A stretch of 64,000 nucleotides of DNA from an uncultured Paracoccaceae bacterium (GTDB taxonomy: Bacteria; Pseudomonadota; Alphaproteobacteria; Rhodobacterales; Rhodobacteraceae): positions 186,001-250,000 of the forward strand of contig CANMIX010000004.1 in assembly GCA_947497985.1 (NCBI GenBank). The letters run 5' to 3'. The position numbers and the translations under genes are program-made. Below are positions 46,153 through 55,416 of this stretch, piece by piece. Position 1 is the first letter of the stretch. Each line of letters opens with the position of its first letter. Under the pieces are notes generated by a model, which was not told the origin of the DNA, ran no database searches, and saw only the letters and a list, made by a program, of their open reading frames with translations.

Positions 46153-47622
46153 TTACAGCTCATAGAGCGTCGAAAACTTGGTCTTTAGGTACCCCATCAA
46201 CGGTGCATGGGCCGGCTCTGCGCCACAGGCGTGACGGATCGTGTCTAGGGGTGTGCGCAATCCGCCGTACTGTTGCAGGTTTTGCTTGAGCCAACCTGTA
46301 GCAGCACTGGTATCGCCTTTTGCCAAATCGGCATCCAGCTCTGGCACATCCTTGCGCAACGCCTCATACAGGCATCCGGCGTAGACATTGCCCAGCGAAT
46401 AGGTTGGGAAATACCCAAACAAGCCCACTGACCAATGCACATCCTGCAAACACCCGTTGGAGGGTTTGTCGACTGCGTAGCCAAAGTCTGACGCAAAACG
46501 GCTGTTCCAAGCCTCTTCCAGATCAGCAACTTCCAACGCGCCACTCATCAAGTCGCGCTCCAGATCAAACCGCAGCATAACGTGCAGATTATACTGCAGC
46601 TCATCTGCTTCGGTGCGGATATAGCCATTGTGAACTGCGTTTACCGCAGCATAAAACGCATCCGCGTCCGCGATACCAAATTCGCCAAACACCGCCTGCA
46701 TCTGCTCAAACAACCAGCCCGTAAAGGCACGGCTGCGCCCCAGCTGGTTTTCATAGATGCGGCTCTGGCTTTCGTGGACGCCCATGGATACACCGGACCC
46801 CAGCGCCGTCAGAAGATAGTCACGAGAGATGTTTTGCTCGTAACAAGCATGTCCAACCTCATGAATTGTCGAATAAAAACAGTTGAAGGGATCAGTTTCA
46901 CTGGTCCGGGTCGTGATCCGCACATCCATACCGCTGCCAGACGAGAAAGGGTGAACCGCTTTGTCCAACCTACCATGTCCCAAGTCATACCCAAAGGCTT
47001 CGGCCAAGGTTTGAGCCAACTGCATCTGTTGGGCCGCATCAAACGAGCCTTGAACTGCCGCGGGTGCAGGTTTTTCCAAAACAGCAGATCGCAGGGCGAC
47101 CAATTCGGGGCGCATGGCATCAAAAATCGCCCCGATCTCAGCGGCGGTGGTTCCAGGTTCATAGTCCTGGATCATCGCGTCATAGACATCGCCGTCGCCA
47201 GCCAGCGCCTGACCTTCTTCGCGTTTGAGGGCCACAACCTCTTCTAAAACCGGGACAAAGGCTGGCACGTCCTCGTTTGCCCGCGCTTCAGCCCATTTGC
47301 CTTGTGCTTCGGATGTCACTCGCGCCAGTGTCTTGGCCAGATCTGCTGGAACCTTGACCGCGCGCTCATAGCTGCGGCGGATCTCACGCACCTGTGCCGC
47401 TGAGACCTCGTCGCGCGCCTCGGCTGCGTCCAACCAATCCGCCACGCGCGGATCAGATCGGCGTGCGTGCAAAACGGCTTCCATCGCGGCCATTTCTTCG
47501 CCGCGCTGCGGGGCCGCACCACGGGGCATCATGGTCTCCTGATCCCATCCCAAACGTCCCGCGACCTGCCCCAAAGCTTGGGTTTCGCGCTGGAACGCCA
47601 TCAGTTCATCAAATGCGGCCAT
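46153..47622 (-). CDS. M32 family zinc carboxypeptidase (Taq-like)
   Basis: A 489-residue cytoplasmic metallocarboxypeptidase. The zinc motif HExxH is TIHEVGHACYEQN; the M32-specific DVRITTR, GVHESQSRIYENQLGRS and GYIRTEADELQYNLHVMLRF follow. It removes C-terminal residues from peptides, with no action on proline. It is followed on the same strand by no further gene; ctaA lies 17 bases upstream, so a shared transcript is possible. Confidence 0.93.
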   Translation of the reverse strand: MAAFDELMAFQRETQALGQVAGRLGWDQETMMPRGAAPQRGEEMAAMEAVLHARRSDPRVADWLDAAEARDEVSAAQVREIRRSYERAVKVPADLAKTLARVTSEAQGKWAEARANEDVPAFVPVLEEVVALKREEGQALAGDGDVYDAMIQDYEPGTTAAEIGAIFDAMRPELVALRSAVLEKPAPAAVQGSFDAAQQMQLAQTLAEAFGYDLGHGRLDKAVHPFSSGSGMDVRITTRTSETDPFNCFYSTIHEVGHACYEQNISRDYLLTALGSGVSMGVHESQSRIYENQLGRSRAFTGWLFEQMQAVFGEFGIADADAFYAAVNAVHNGYIRTEADELQYNLHVMLRFDLERDLMSGALEVADLEEAWNSRFASDFGYAVDKPSNGCLQDVHWSVGLFGYFPTYSLGNVYAGCLYEALRKDVPELDADLAKGDTSAATGWLKQNLQQYGGLRTPLDTIRHACGAEPAHAPLMGYLKTKFSTLYEL

Positions 47623-47639
47623 CTCTTTGAATTCCTTCG

Positions 47640-48785
47640 TTAATGATCTTTGATCGAAATGCTCACCGGGTAGGCGGACAAGAACCGCGCCCGCAGGATC
47701 AGCACCCAGACAACAACCGCCGCCAATTGATGCGCAATGGCCGTTTGCCAGGGGGCCGCCTGAACCACTGTGATGATGCCCAGAAGCATCTGTATTGTCA
47801 CGCCTGCTATCACCGCGTTAAAGGCGAAACGCGTATGAGCATGGGCACTTGCCCGCCCTTTGAGCCAGACCACGACGGCAAAAACAAACAGAAGATACCC
47901 GCTAACACGGTGAACGAACTGCACGAGACCGGGGTTTTCATAGAAATTCCGCCAGATCGGTTCCAAACCAAAGGCCTGCGGCGGGAAAATTTGCCCGCCC
48001 ATCAACGGCCAATCTGTATAGGATCTGCCTGCATCGATGCCTGCGACCAGTGCGCCCAGCAGAATCTGCAACATGGCAAAATGCATCAGACCGGTCGACA
48101 GGCTAAAAGGTTTCGCCTCTTTTGCGCGCCGCGCCTGCATCAGATCCTGTTCACTGCGACCAAGCGACATCATGTACCAAGCCAGCAGACCAAGGATTGC
48201 AAAGGCGAGACCAAGATGAACTGCCAATCGGTGAGACGCAACAGTGGTCACACCTTCGCCCTGCGTCACGCCGGAATGCACCATCCACCACCCAACGGCC
48301 CCTTGCAGACCGCCAAGCGCGCCTGGGATCACCAAGCGCCCAGTCCAGCCGGTGGGAATTTTGCGAGCCACAAGGAAGCCAAAGAAACCCAGTGCCCAAA
48401 CGAGACCAATCACACGGCCCAGCTGGCGATGGCCCCATTCCCACCAGTAGATCTCTTTAAAATCAGACAGTTCCATCCATTTGTTCTGAATGGCCCATTG
48501 GTCGATTTGCTTGTATTTATCGAATTCCGCCTGCCAGTCCACCTCGGTCAAGGGCGGTACGGCTCCGGTTATCGGCCGCCATTCGGTGATCGACAACCCG
48601 CTGTCGGTCAGGCGGGTCAACCCACCCACAGTGATCATGGCAACCACTAGAACGAACAAAAGCCCAAGCCAAACGCGGATCCATTTCCGCGCGCCGTCCT
48701 GTCCACGGTCCAAAAGCCCGGGCGTCGGCGCTGCTTGCTCTGCTTTCGCGCCGCCAACTTCTTCGAAAATACTGCGTTTGCTCAT
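47640..48785 (-). CDS. ctaA: Heme A synthase (COX15/CtaA type 2)
   Basis: A 381-residue inner-membrane enzyme that turns haem O into haem A for aa3-type cytochrome c oxidase. Eight membrane segments alternate with the conserved motifs VGGLTRLTDSGLSITEWRP, EFDKYK, FKEIYWWEWGHRQLGR (His), VASHRLAVHLGLAF (His), FVHRVSGYLL (His) and AIAHQLAAVVVW (His). The presence of this gene implies an aerobic respiratory chain with haem A. Confidence 0.95.
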   Translation of the reverse strand: MSKRSIFEEVGGAKAEQAAPTPGLLDRGQDGARKWIRVWLGLLFVLVVAMITVGGLTRLTDSGLSITEWRPITGAVPPLTEVDWQAEFDKYKQIDQWAIQNKWMELSDFKEIYWWEWGHRQLGRVIGLVWALGFFGFLVARKIPTGWTGRLVIPGALGGLQGAVGWWMVHSGVTQGEGVTTVASHRLAVHLGLAFAILGLLAWYMMSLGRSEQDLMQARRAKEAKPFSLSTGLMHFAMLQILLGALVAGIDAGRSYTDWPLMGGQIFPPQAFGLEPIWRNFYENPGLVQFVHRVSGYLLFVFAVVVWLKGRASAHAHTRFAFNAVIAGVTIQMLLGIITVVQAAPWQTAIAHQLAAVVVWVLILRARFLSAYPVSISIKDH

Positions 48786-48846
48786 GCTTGCCTCGTTCCT
48801 TTACCGCCCTGGCTTACCTTGGCTGATATAGTATGCTTGCCGTCGA

Positions 48847-49596
48847 TCAGTCGCGATGTTCTCGCCAGCGGACCATCTGTCGCATGATCCCATGCAACAT
48901 CTGCACATCCGCTCGCGTCAAGCGCATGCGGCTCCACAGATTGCGGAAAACAACTTTCATACCCGGTGCTTTTTCTGGCGGGTAGAAATACCCCGCCTCT
49001 GTCAGGCGGTCTTCGTAATGTTTGACCAGTGCTTCGACTTCTTGGCCCGTGGCCCAGTCGGATTTGCCAATGTCCAACACCTCGTGCTCAATCTCTTCGA
49101 CCTGACGGCGCCATTCATAGGCAGTCAACAACACACATTGCCCCAGGTTCAGGGAGGCAAAGTCGGGATTGACCGGCACGGAAATGATTGCATTGGCCTT
49201 GGCGATGTCTTCGTTTTCCAAACCCGCGCGCTCGGGGCCAAATAACACGGCGATCTTTTCACCAGCTTTGATTTTCTCGGCCGCCAGTTTCATGGCCGCT
49301 TCGGGGCTGAACACCGGTTTGGTCAGCTCACGCGGTCGCGCCGTGGTGGCAAAAACATAGGTACAGTCTTCCAAAGCACCTGCCAGATCTTCGTTCAACT
49401 GCGCTTCATCCAGCAGCCGGCCCGCACCAGAAGCCATGGCAACGGCTTTGGGGTTAGGCCAGCCATCACGCGGGGCCACAATGCGCATCCGGTCCAAACC
49501 AAAGTTCCACATCGCACGCGCCGCCGCGCCGATATTCTCCCCCATTTGGGGACGGACAAGCACAAAGGAGGGCTGAGGGGTTGGGCTGGGCATCAT
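48847..49596 (-). CDS. tRNA/rRNA methyltransferase of the SpoU/TrmJ family
   Basis: A 249-residue SPOUT methyltransferase. Motif 1 is VRPQMGENIGAAARAMWNFG, motif 2 IAVLFGPERAGLENED and motif 3 VPVNPDFASLNLGQCVLLTA. The C-terminal extension (about 160-249) fits TrmJ, which methylates the ribose at position 32 of tRNAs. The ATG at 49596 has GCGGAG close upstream; the frame is open to 49638. A close paralogue acting on rRNA cannot be excluded. Confidence 0.85.
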   Translation of the reverse strand: MMPSPTPQPSFVLVRPQMGENIGAAARAMWNFGLDRMRIVAPRDGWPNPKAVAMASGAGRLLDEAQLNEDLAGALEDCTYVFATTARPRELTKPVFSPEAAMKLAAEKIKAGEKIAVLFGPERAGLENEDIAKANAIISVPVNPDFASLNLGQCVLLTAYEWRRQVEEIEHEVLDIGKSDWATGQEVEALVKHYEDRLTEAGYFYPPEKAPGMKVVFRNLWSRMRLTRADVQMLHGIMRQMVRWREHRD

Positions 49597-49759
49597 TTTC
49601 TCCGCAAAATCTGTCCTGCTGTAATCGTCCTCGGCCATGGGGGCAAGATCCCAGATCGATCTGCCCTGCCCCCAAACCTGCCTTTTCCATAGGACAAATC
49701 CTTGCGTCCGTCAGCAATTCCGGTAAATACCTGTCAATCCACCAACAGGAGCACGCGGA

Positions 49760-50392
49760 ATGGAAAACCAGGCCCAAGCCCCCGAGCAGCCACAGATCTA
49801 TCTGACAACACCGCCAACGTTTGAGCTGGTTCGGTTCACCGAGCAGCTCGCCCGTGTGCTGGATGCCGAGGAAATTGCCTGTGTGCGCCTTGATCTGGCC
49901 AGCCGCGACGAAGACACGCTGAGCCGTGCAAGCGACGCACTGCGCGAAGTCACCATTTCCCGCGATGTGGCATTGGTGATCTCGGATCACATCGTTTTGG
50001 CTGAGCGTCTCGGGCTAGATGGTGTGCATCTGACCGACGCCACCAAATCTGTGCGCAATGCACGCAAAACCCTTGGTGCAGACGCGATCGTTGGCAGCTT
50101 TTGTGGAGCGTCACGTCATGATGGTATGACCGCTGGTGAAGCAGGCGTAGACTACGTGGCATTTGGTCCGATTGGCGCATCCGGCCTTGGCGACGGTGCC
50201 CAGGCCGAGGTTGAGCTGTTTGAATGGTGGTCGCAGATGATCGAGGTGCCGGTGGTTGCCGAAGGTGGTCTGGACGATGATATCATCCGCAAGGTTGCTC
50301 CGGTCACGGACTTCTTTGGAATCGGAGATGAGATTTGGCGCACAGAGGATCCTCTGGCCACGTTGCAGCGGTTTCAGTCACTTATGAGCTAA
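49760..50392 (+). CDS. Thiamine phosphate synthase/TenI-like protein
   Basis: A 210-residue TIM-barrel protein of the ThiE/TenI group. VALVISDHIVLAERLGLDGV, HLTDATKSVRNARKTLGADA and VGSFCGASRHDGMTAGEAGV, DYVAFGPIG follow the family pattern, with VPVVAEGGL near the end. Some catalytic residues of ThiE (the GQxD motif is HLTD here) are altered, so a regulatory or other role is possible. An AGGAG lies nine bases before the ATG. Confidence 0.78.
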   Translation: MENQAQAPEQPQIYLTTPPTFELVRFTEQLARVLDAEEIACVRLDLASRDEDTLSRASDALREVTISRDVALVISDHIVLAERLGLDGVHLTDATKSVRNARKTLGADAIVGSFCGASRHDGMTAGEAGVDYVAFGPIGASGLGDGAQAEVELFEWWSQMIEVPVVAEGGLDDDIIRKVAPVTDFFGIGDEIWRTEDPLATLQRFQSLMS

Positions 50393-50413
50393 GTTAGCTT
50401 GGCGCTCGGCTTC

Positions 50414-51472
50414 TTACCCGAGCAATCGGTAAAGCTCCCACCCGAGTACGGTTAAACTGGCTGGCATTATGACACGCCCTCGGTACTTTAAGCTGTGCCC
50501 GTACCAAATGGCGAGCGCAAGATATCCGAGCAACACGCCGCTGGAAATCGCAACCAGAAAACCCAAACCATAGCCTGCCGTGGCCGGCATGACGTGCGCA
50601 TTTGCAAAGCTCACACTGTTAAGCGCCGCAGAGAACCCGAATATTTGCAGAACAGCAAAGCCAAACAACAATGCCAATCGCCAAACGCTCAGAACCCGCA
50701 TTACAAAATTATCGAGCGCGAGTATCAAAACAACGACTGGCAAGGACCAGGTCATCAAGACCTGTGTCGGAGCCCAGGTTACAAAAGGCAGTGCGACCAC
50801 TGCGCAGGCTACCCCAAATCCCAAAGCGGCAAGCTGCGCAACCATCGGCCTTAACCACCCCCGCTTCAAAAAGATCAAAGCCGCTAGGAAAATATACTCA
50901 AGCCCATGCGGCCAAACGCTGTCAAATCCCGAAATGAAATTCTGGACTGCTATGTCCTGACTGCTGCGCGATGCCCCACCCGCCAGCGGGATAGCCTCTG
51001 GAAATTGTCCTTGTGCAAAATACCCACCAAACGGTTCCGGAACGCCATGTTGACGTAGCACCACCGCACCAAACACCTGCGGCCATCGAAACGTTACCGC
51101 ATCGGCTTCTGAAGGGATTGTGGCGACGAGCGTAAAGGCCAAGTCAATGACGGCACCCGTTTCGTCGATTTGGACGTCCCGCACCAATAAACTTGCAAAG
51201 TCATTTCCGAATGAGACCATGCCGTCCGTCATGCGCGCAAGATGAGCGGTTTCATCAAAAAAATGTTCCGACGACCCGTCTATGCGCGGAGAGACCTCAA
51301 GCGTGACATCAACAAAAAGCGATTGTCCTTCTCGCCTAAAGTCAACCAAAGTGGGATCTGAACTCTGCGCAAGTCCTGCAGATTGCGACAGCAGCACAAA
51401 AAGCGCGAAGCAATTGCACATCAGTTGAAACAGATACCCCAAACGCCGCAGAGTCTTCTCCTTAAACCGCAT
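50414..51472 (-). CDS. HupE/UreJ-like membrane protein with degenerate motif
   Basis: A 352-residue protein with an N-terminal signal-like segment (YLFQLMCNCFALFVLLSQSA), a periplasmic beta-rich part (residues 40-165) and seven or so C-terminal membrane helices. The layout matches the HupE/UreJ_2 family; the usual GxxHIxxGxDHxLF motif survives only as FDSVWPHGLEYIFLAALIFL, with one His kept. Members are linked to metal or hydrogenase functions, but no such genes are near, so the role is unknown. Confidence 0.6.
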   Translation of the reverse strand: MRFKEKTLRRLGYLFQLMCNCFALFVLLSQSAGLAQSSDPTLVDFRREGQSLFVDVTLEVSPRIDGSSEHFFDETAHLARMTDGMVSFGNDFASLLVRDVQIDETGAVIDLAFTLVATIPSEADAVTFRWPQVFGAVVLRQHGVPEPFGGYFAQGQFPEAIPLAGGASRSSQDIAVQNFISGFDSVWPHGLEYIFLAALIFLKRGWLRPMVAQLAALGFGVACAVVALPFVTWAPTQVLMTWSLPVVVLILALDNFVMRVLSVWRLALLFGFAVLQIFGFSAALNSVSFANAHVMPATAGYGLGFLVAISSGVLLGYLALAIWYGHSLKYRGRVIMPASLTVLGWELYRLLG

Positions 51473-51675
51473 CGATCCAACGTTGTCTCTTGCTACAGTA
51501 GACAGGGGTAGCGCTGCATTTCCAGTGGTTTGCGCCCGATATCAGGCTGTTTTATCATCGCAGACGCAAACTTATCGCAAAGCCCATCCACAAGGTTGGC
51601 CCCACAATTCAGGAAGCTGCTTGCGACGACGTCAAAAGGTTGCAATAGGAAGTGATGATAAAGGGAACTTCGTCC

Positions 51676-52566
51676 ATGTCTGCCCAAGTCATCTGTATTG
51701 GTTCTGTCCTATGGGATATCGTCGGCCGCACGCCACGGAGCATGGCGTTGTCGAACGATGTGCCGGGCCGCATTCAACGCCTACCCGGTGGCGTCGCATT
51801 GAACATCGCCCAGGCGCTTGCGAAGTTTGACATAACACCTGCGGCATTGACCGCAATCGGTCAGGATACCGAAGGCGACGACCTCATGGCCGCAAGCGCC
51901 GCGCTAGGTCTGGATATGCAGTATGCACACCGGCCCCAGGATTTACCGACCGATTGCTATATGGCAATCGAAGGAGCAAACGGGCTGGTCGCTGCGATCG
52001 CGGACGCGCATTCTCTGGAGACTGCCGGTGACGCTATTTTGACACCGCTCAGCGACGGTCGCCTTGGCAGTGCGGATACTCCCTACCCCGGTCTGATCGC
52101 GCTTGACGGCAATCTCACTCTTGCGTTGTTGCAAGACATTGCGCAGAATCCCTTGTTCGCCGCCGCAGATTTGCGGATCGCACCGGCCTCCCCCGGCAAG
52201 GCAGAACGTTTACGTCCTTTTCTCACACACGGGCGCGGCACTCTTTATGTGAACCTGGAAGAAGCCGGGATTCTGGTGGATCGCCTATTCGACAGCAGCC
52301 ATGACGCAGCACGTGCCCTGCTGGATGTCGGCGCTGCGCGTGTCATGGTTACGCATGGTGCGCGCGATGCCAGCTTTGGAACGCCTGAAGGTGTTATTTC
52401 TCAAACCCCGCCGCCAGTGACTGTCAAACGGATCACCGGCGCCGGAGATACTTTTATGGCAGCCCATATCGCTGCTGAACTGCGCGGAGAAGCTCCCGCA
52501 GATGCCCTTAACGCGGCTCTTGTCGCCGCTGCTTCCTATGTGTCCGGAGAGCTTTTGCAGCCATGA
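51676..52566 (+). CDS. psuK: Pseudouridine kinase (PfkB family)
   Basis: A 296-residue sugar kinase of the ribokinase fold. PGRIQRLPGGVALNIAQALA is the substrate side and TVKRITGAGDTFMAAHIAAE the PfkB signature 2 with the catalytic Asp. It overlaps psuG by four bases (ATGA); this pair marks pseudouridine breakdown, where PsuK makes pseudouridine 5'-phosphate. The start at 51676 has AAGGGA about nine bases upstream; the frame opens at 51652. Confidence 0.9.
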   Translation: MSAQVICIGSVLWDIVGRTPRSMALSNDVPGRIQRLPGGVALNIAQALAKFDITPAALTAIGQDTEGDDLMAASAALGLDMQYAHRPQDLPTDCYMAIEGANGLVAAIADAHSLETAGDAILTPLSDGRLGSADTPYPGLIALDGNLTLALLQDIAQNPLFAAADLRIAPASPGKAERLRPFLTHGRGTLYVNLEEAGILVDRLFDSSHDAARALLDVGAARVMVTHGARDASFGTPEGVISQTPPPVTVKRITGAGDTFMAAHIAAELRGEAPADALNAALVAAASYVSGELLQP

Positions 52567-53474
52567 ACATCACTTATTCTTCCGAAGTCGCCGCCGCAAA
52601 GGCCGCGCGCCGCCCAATCGTTGCCTTGGAAAGCACGATCATTACCCACGGCATGCCCTTTCCACGCAATGTGGAAACTGCGGCGTTGGTAGAACAGGAC
52701 ATTCGCGATGCTGGCGCCACACCCGCGACCATCGCAGTGATCAAAGGAACATTGCACGTTGGTCTCGAAGCGGATCAGCTGCAAGCGCTTGGCCAGGCCA
52801 AAAACGTAGCCAAAGTTTCGCGTGCGGATATGGCCGCCTGCATCGCGACCGGTGGCACCGGCGCCACTACAGTCGCAGCGACAATGATCGCCGCAAACTT
52901 GGCCGGGATTGCTGTTTTTGCGACCGGTGGGATCGGCGGTGTCCACAAAGGTGCCGAGAGTACCTTTGATATTTCGGCCGACCTGCCCGAACTGGCGCAA
53001 ACCCCGGTGAACGTGATTGCAGCCGGAGCCAAGGCGATTTTGGATCTGCCCAAAACACTTGAGTTTCTGGAGACCAATGGGGTCCCGGTCATCGCCTATG
53101 GGCAGGACAGCTTTCCTGCGTTTTGGTCGGCGCAATCCAATCTGCAAGCGCCGCTGCGGATGGATGACGCAACAAGCATTGCACGCGCATTTGTCACGAG
53201 ACAGGCCATGGGACTGCCAGGCGGTCAGCTGATTGCCAATCCTATCCCCGAAACAGCGCAAATTGCGAGCGACATATTGGCCCCAATCATTGCACAAGCA
53301 CAAAGCGAAGCCGATGCCCAAGGAATAGTTGGCAAAGCTGTGACACCGTTTTTGCTGCAGCGTATTTTTGAATTGACCGAGGGTCGTTCACTGGAGGCAA
53401 ATATCGCGCTTGTCAGAAACAACGCGAAATTGGCCGCACAAATTGCCCAAGAACTGACCGTCGCGCAGGGTTGA
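52563..53474 (+). CDS. psuG: Pseudouridine-5'-phosphate glycosidase
   Basis: A 303-residue enzyme that splits the C-C bond of pseudouridine 5'-phosphate to uracil and ribose 5-phosphate. Seen: PIVALESTIITHGMPFPRNV, ATIAVIKGTLHVGL (with the catalytic Lys), KVSRADMAACIATGGTGATT, FATGGIGGVHKGAE and the conserved ETNGVPVIAYG-like ETNGVPVIAYGQDSFPAFW stretch. It is coupled to psuK. Confidence 0.95.
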   Translation: MNITYSSEVAAAKAARRPIVALESTIITHGMPFPRNVETAALVEQDIRDAGATPATIAVIKGTLHVGLEADQLQALGQAKNVAKVSRADMAACIATGGTGATTVAATMIAANLAGIAVFATGGIGGVHKGAESTFDISADLPELAQTPVNVIAAGAKAILDLPKTLEFLETNGVPVIAYGQDSFPAFWSAQSNLQAPLRMDDATSIARAFVTRQAMGLPGGQLIANPIPETAQIASDILAPIIAQAQSEADAQGIVGKAVTPFLLQRIFELTEGRSLEANIALVRNNAKLAAQIAQELTVAQG

Positions 53475-53554
53475 CCGGATTTTGCGTCACTAACCCCATT
53501 GTCGTATCGCCGCTCCGACCCTAAGTTGCAGGCAACTAACGGAATTGATGACCA

Positions 53555-54238
53555 ATGACTACGCCATTTGACGAAGAGCCACATCGTGGCCCTGGCCTGT
53601 TCTCTAGACTTCGGTCCTCTTTCCTGACTGGGATTGTGGTTATCGCACCGGTGGGATTGACAGTTTGGTTGCTTTGGTCGGCAATGGGATGGATTGACGG
53701 CGTTGTCCTGCCCTTGGTGCCTGACACATTCCAGCCGGAAAAATACATTGGCATCAACCTGCGCGGCGTCGGCCTGATAATTTTCCTGCTGTTTACGATC
53801 ATCGTCGGCTGGATCGCCAAAGGAATTTTGGGACGTTCCCTAATTGGCTTTGCTGAAGGTCTGGTCGACAGAATGCCTGTGGTTCGCTCGATCTATTCGG
53901 GGATCAAACAGATCTCGGAAACGGTCTTTGCGCAATCAGAGCGCACATTTGAACGTGCTTGCCTGATCCAATACCCACGCAAAGGTATCTGGGCGATTGG
54001 TTTTATCTCCACGCCAGCCAAAGGCGAAGTTGCCGAGAAGGCCGAGACCAGTGGAAATCTGCTGAGCGTATTTGTTCCGACGACACCGAACCCAACCTCT
54101 GGTTTCCTTTTGTACTTTCCCGAAGAAGACGTGACCGAATTGGACATGAGCGTCGAGGACGCTGCCAAATTGGTCATATCCGCCGGTCTTGTGTACCCAA
54201 ATGCAAAAGACGATGACAACCTTAGGAACGGATCCTAA
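53555..54238 (+). CDS. DUF502 family membrane protein
   Basis: A 227-residue inner-membrane protein with two membrane helices (FLTGIVVIAPVGLTVWLLWS and GVGLIIFLLFTIIVGWIAKG). The family marker MPVVRSIYSGIKQISETVF follows, then a soluble beta domain (VFVPTTPNPTSGFLLYFPEE). The function is unknown in bacteria; plant homologues (LCV/COV) affect vascular patterning. It ends in a bidirectional terminator. Confidence 0.92.
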   Translation: MTTPFDEEPHRGPGLFSRLRSSFLTGIVVIAPVGLTVWLLWSAMGWIDGVVLPLVPDTFQPEKYIGINLRGVGLIIFLLFTIIVGWIAKGILGRSLIGFAEGLVDRMPVVRSIYSGIKQISETVFAQSERTFERACLIQYPRKGIWAIGFISTPAKGEVAEKAETSGNLLSVFVPTTPNPTSGFLLYFPEEDVTELDMSVEDAAKLVISAGLVYPNAKDDDNLRNGS

Positions 54239-54253
54239 GCCGTTGCATTAAAT

Positions 54254-54281
54254 AAAAAGACACCCGTCTGGGTGTCTTTTT
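54254..54281. terminator. Bidirectional terminator between DUF502 and bdhA genes
   Basis: AAAAAGACACCC (54254-54265) pairs with GGGTGTCTTTTT (54270-54281) around a GTCT loop. Confidence 0.93.
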
Positions 54282-54311
54282 TCGATGCCACACAAGATTG
54301 CGCTCGCGCAC

Positions 54312-55085
54312 TTAAAGAGCTGTCCAACCGCCATCAACGCTAATGGTCGTCCCTGTGATTTGCGCAGCCGCATCTGAGGCAAGGAAAACCGCTGTTCCAC
54401 CGAGCTGTTCAACCGTTGCAAATTCACGCGAGGGTTGGCGTTCCAACATGACTTTCTTGATCACGTCCTCTCGGCCCATGTTGTATTTTTCCATCGTGTC
54501 AGGAATTTGCGCCTCAACCAACGGCGTCAACACATAGCCCGGACAAATTGCGTTGCATGTGATCGGCTCCTCGGCAGTCTCAAGTGCTACCGTCTTGGTC
54601 ATTCCCACAACACCGTGTTTGGCCGCGACATAGGCCGATTTAAAAGGAGATGCGGTCAAGCCATGCGCCGATGCGATGTTAATAACGCGCCCCCAGCCTG
54701 CCGAACGCATGATTGGCAATGCAGCGGCCGTCGTGTGAAACACAGAGCTCATATTGATCGCGATGATCGCATCCCATTTTTCCACCGGGAACGCATCGAT
54801 CGGCGCCACGTGCTGAATACCTGCGTTGTTCACCAAAATGTCGCAAGCACCGGCCTTCTCGATCAGCGCCCGGCACTGCGCGCCGTCTGACATATCTGCC
54901 TGGATGTAACGAACGGTGACACCGAATTCCTGTGACATTGTTTCCGCCAGCGTGTGGTCGTCCGAAGTGTCCGAGAATGAGTTCAGAACAACATCTGCAC
55001 CGGCGCGGGCGATCTCGCGCGCAACGCCAAGTCCGATACCTGAATTCGAACCTGTTACAACGGCTGTTTTGCCTTTTAATACCAT
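54312..55085 (-). CDS. bdhA: 3-hydroxybutyrate dehydrogenase
   Basis: A 257-residue short-chain dehydrogenase. The NAD motif is TGSNSGIGLGVAREIA, the structural motif NNAGIQHVAPIDAFP, and the catalytic set IASAHGLTASPFKSAYVAAK with Tyr-x3-Lys. ICPGYVLTPLVEAQIPD and the C-terminal ITGTTISVDGGWTAL are typical of BdhA. It interconverts 3-hydroxybutyrate and acetoacetate in polyhydroxybutyrate use. The start at 55085 has GGAGGG upstream; the longer frame to 55244 is not needed. Confidence 0.93.
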   Translation of the reverse strand: MVLKGKTAVVTGSNSGIGLGVAREIARAGADVVLNSFSDTSDDHTLAETMSQEFGVTVRYIQADMSDGAQCRALIEKAGACDILVNNAGIQHVAPIDAFPVEKWDAIIAINMSSVFHTTAAALPIMRSAGWGRVINIASAHGLTASPFKSAYVAAKHGVVGMTKTVALETAEEPITCNAICPGYVLTPLVEAQIPDTMEKYNMGREDVIKKVMLERQPSREFATVEQLGGTAVFLASDAAAQITGTTISVDGGWTAL

Positions 55086-55225
55086 GGCCTCTTCCCTCCG
55101 ATTTGGATATCTCGCTTTGATGTGCAGTCTGGCATGCTGCACTTGCAAAAGGAAACGGTTTTGGCATGTATCTTCCGACGCGAAATGGAACCAGGATGCC
55201 CAGTCTTTTGTCAGGGAAACTGCAA

Positions 55226-55301
55226 GAAAAAAACGCCCGCGCAAGGCGGGCGTTGAGTTATTGAGGCAGGTTTCATACAGGCAAGAAACCTATCGAGCAG
55301 T
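55226..55301 (-). ncRNA. Candidate orphan small RNA
   Basis: On the minus strand a promoter-like pair TTGGAC (55336-55331) and TATAAA (55313-55308) is separated by 17 bases. About seven bases later the transcript would start near 55301, fold a hairpin AGGTTTC/GAAACCT (55291-55285 with 55274-55268), and end at a terminator: a 9-bp perfect stem (55254-55246 with 55240-55232) plus seven T. No minus-strand gene lies upstream that would need this terminator, since the next gene is the divergent plus-strand solute-binding protein. The predicted length is about 75 bases, and no protein frame fits. Confidence 0.6.
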
Positions 55302-55416
55302 GATCCCTTTATAAGCAATTTCCGGCCTTGGTCCAAGCTAAAAGTTTGATTTGATGTGCCCAAGCCGATAGCGTCGCCACCTAAGAAAATAAGGCTTCCA
55401 CGGGATTGTTGCGAAA

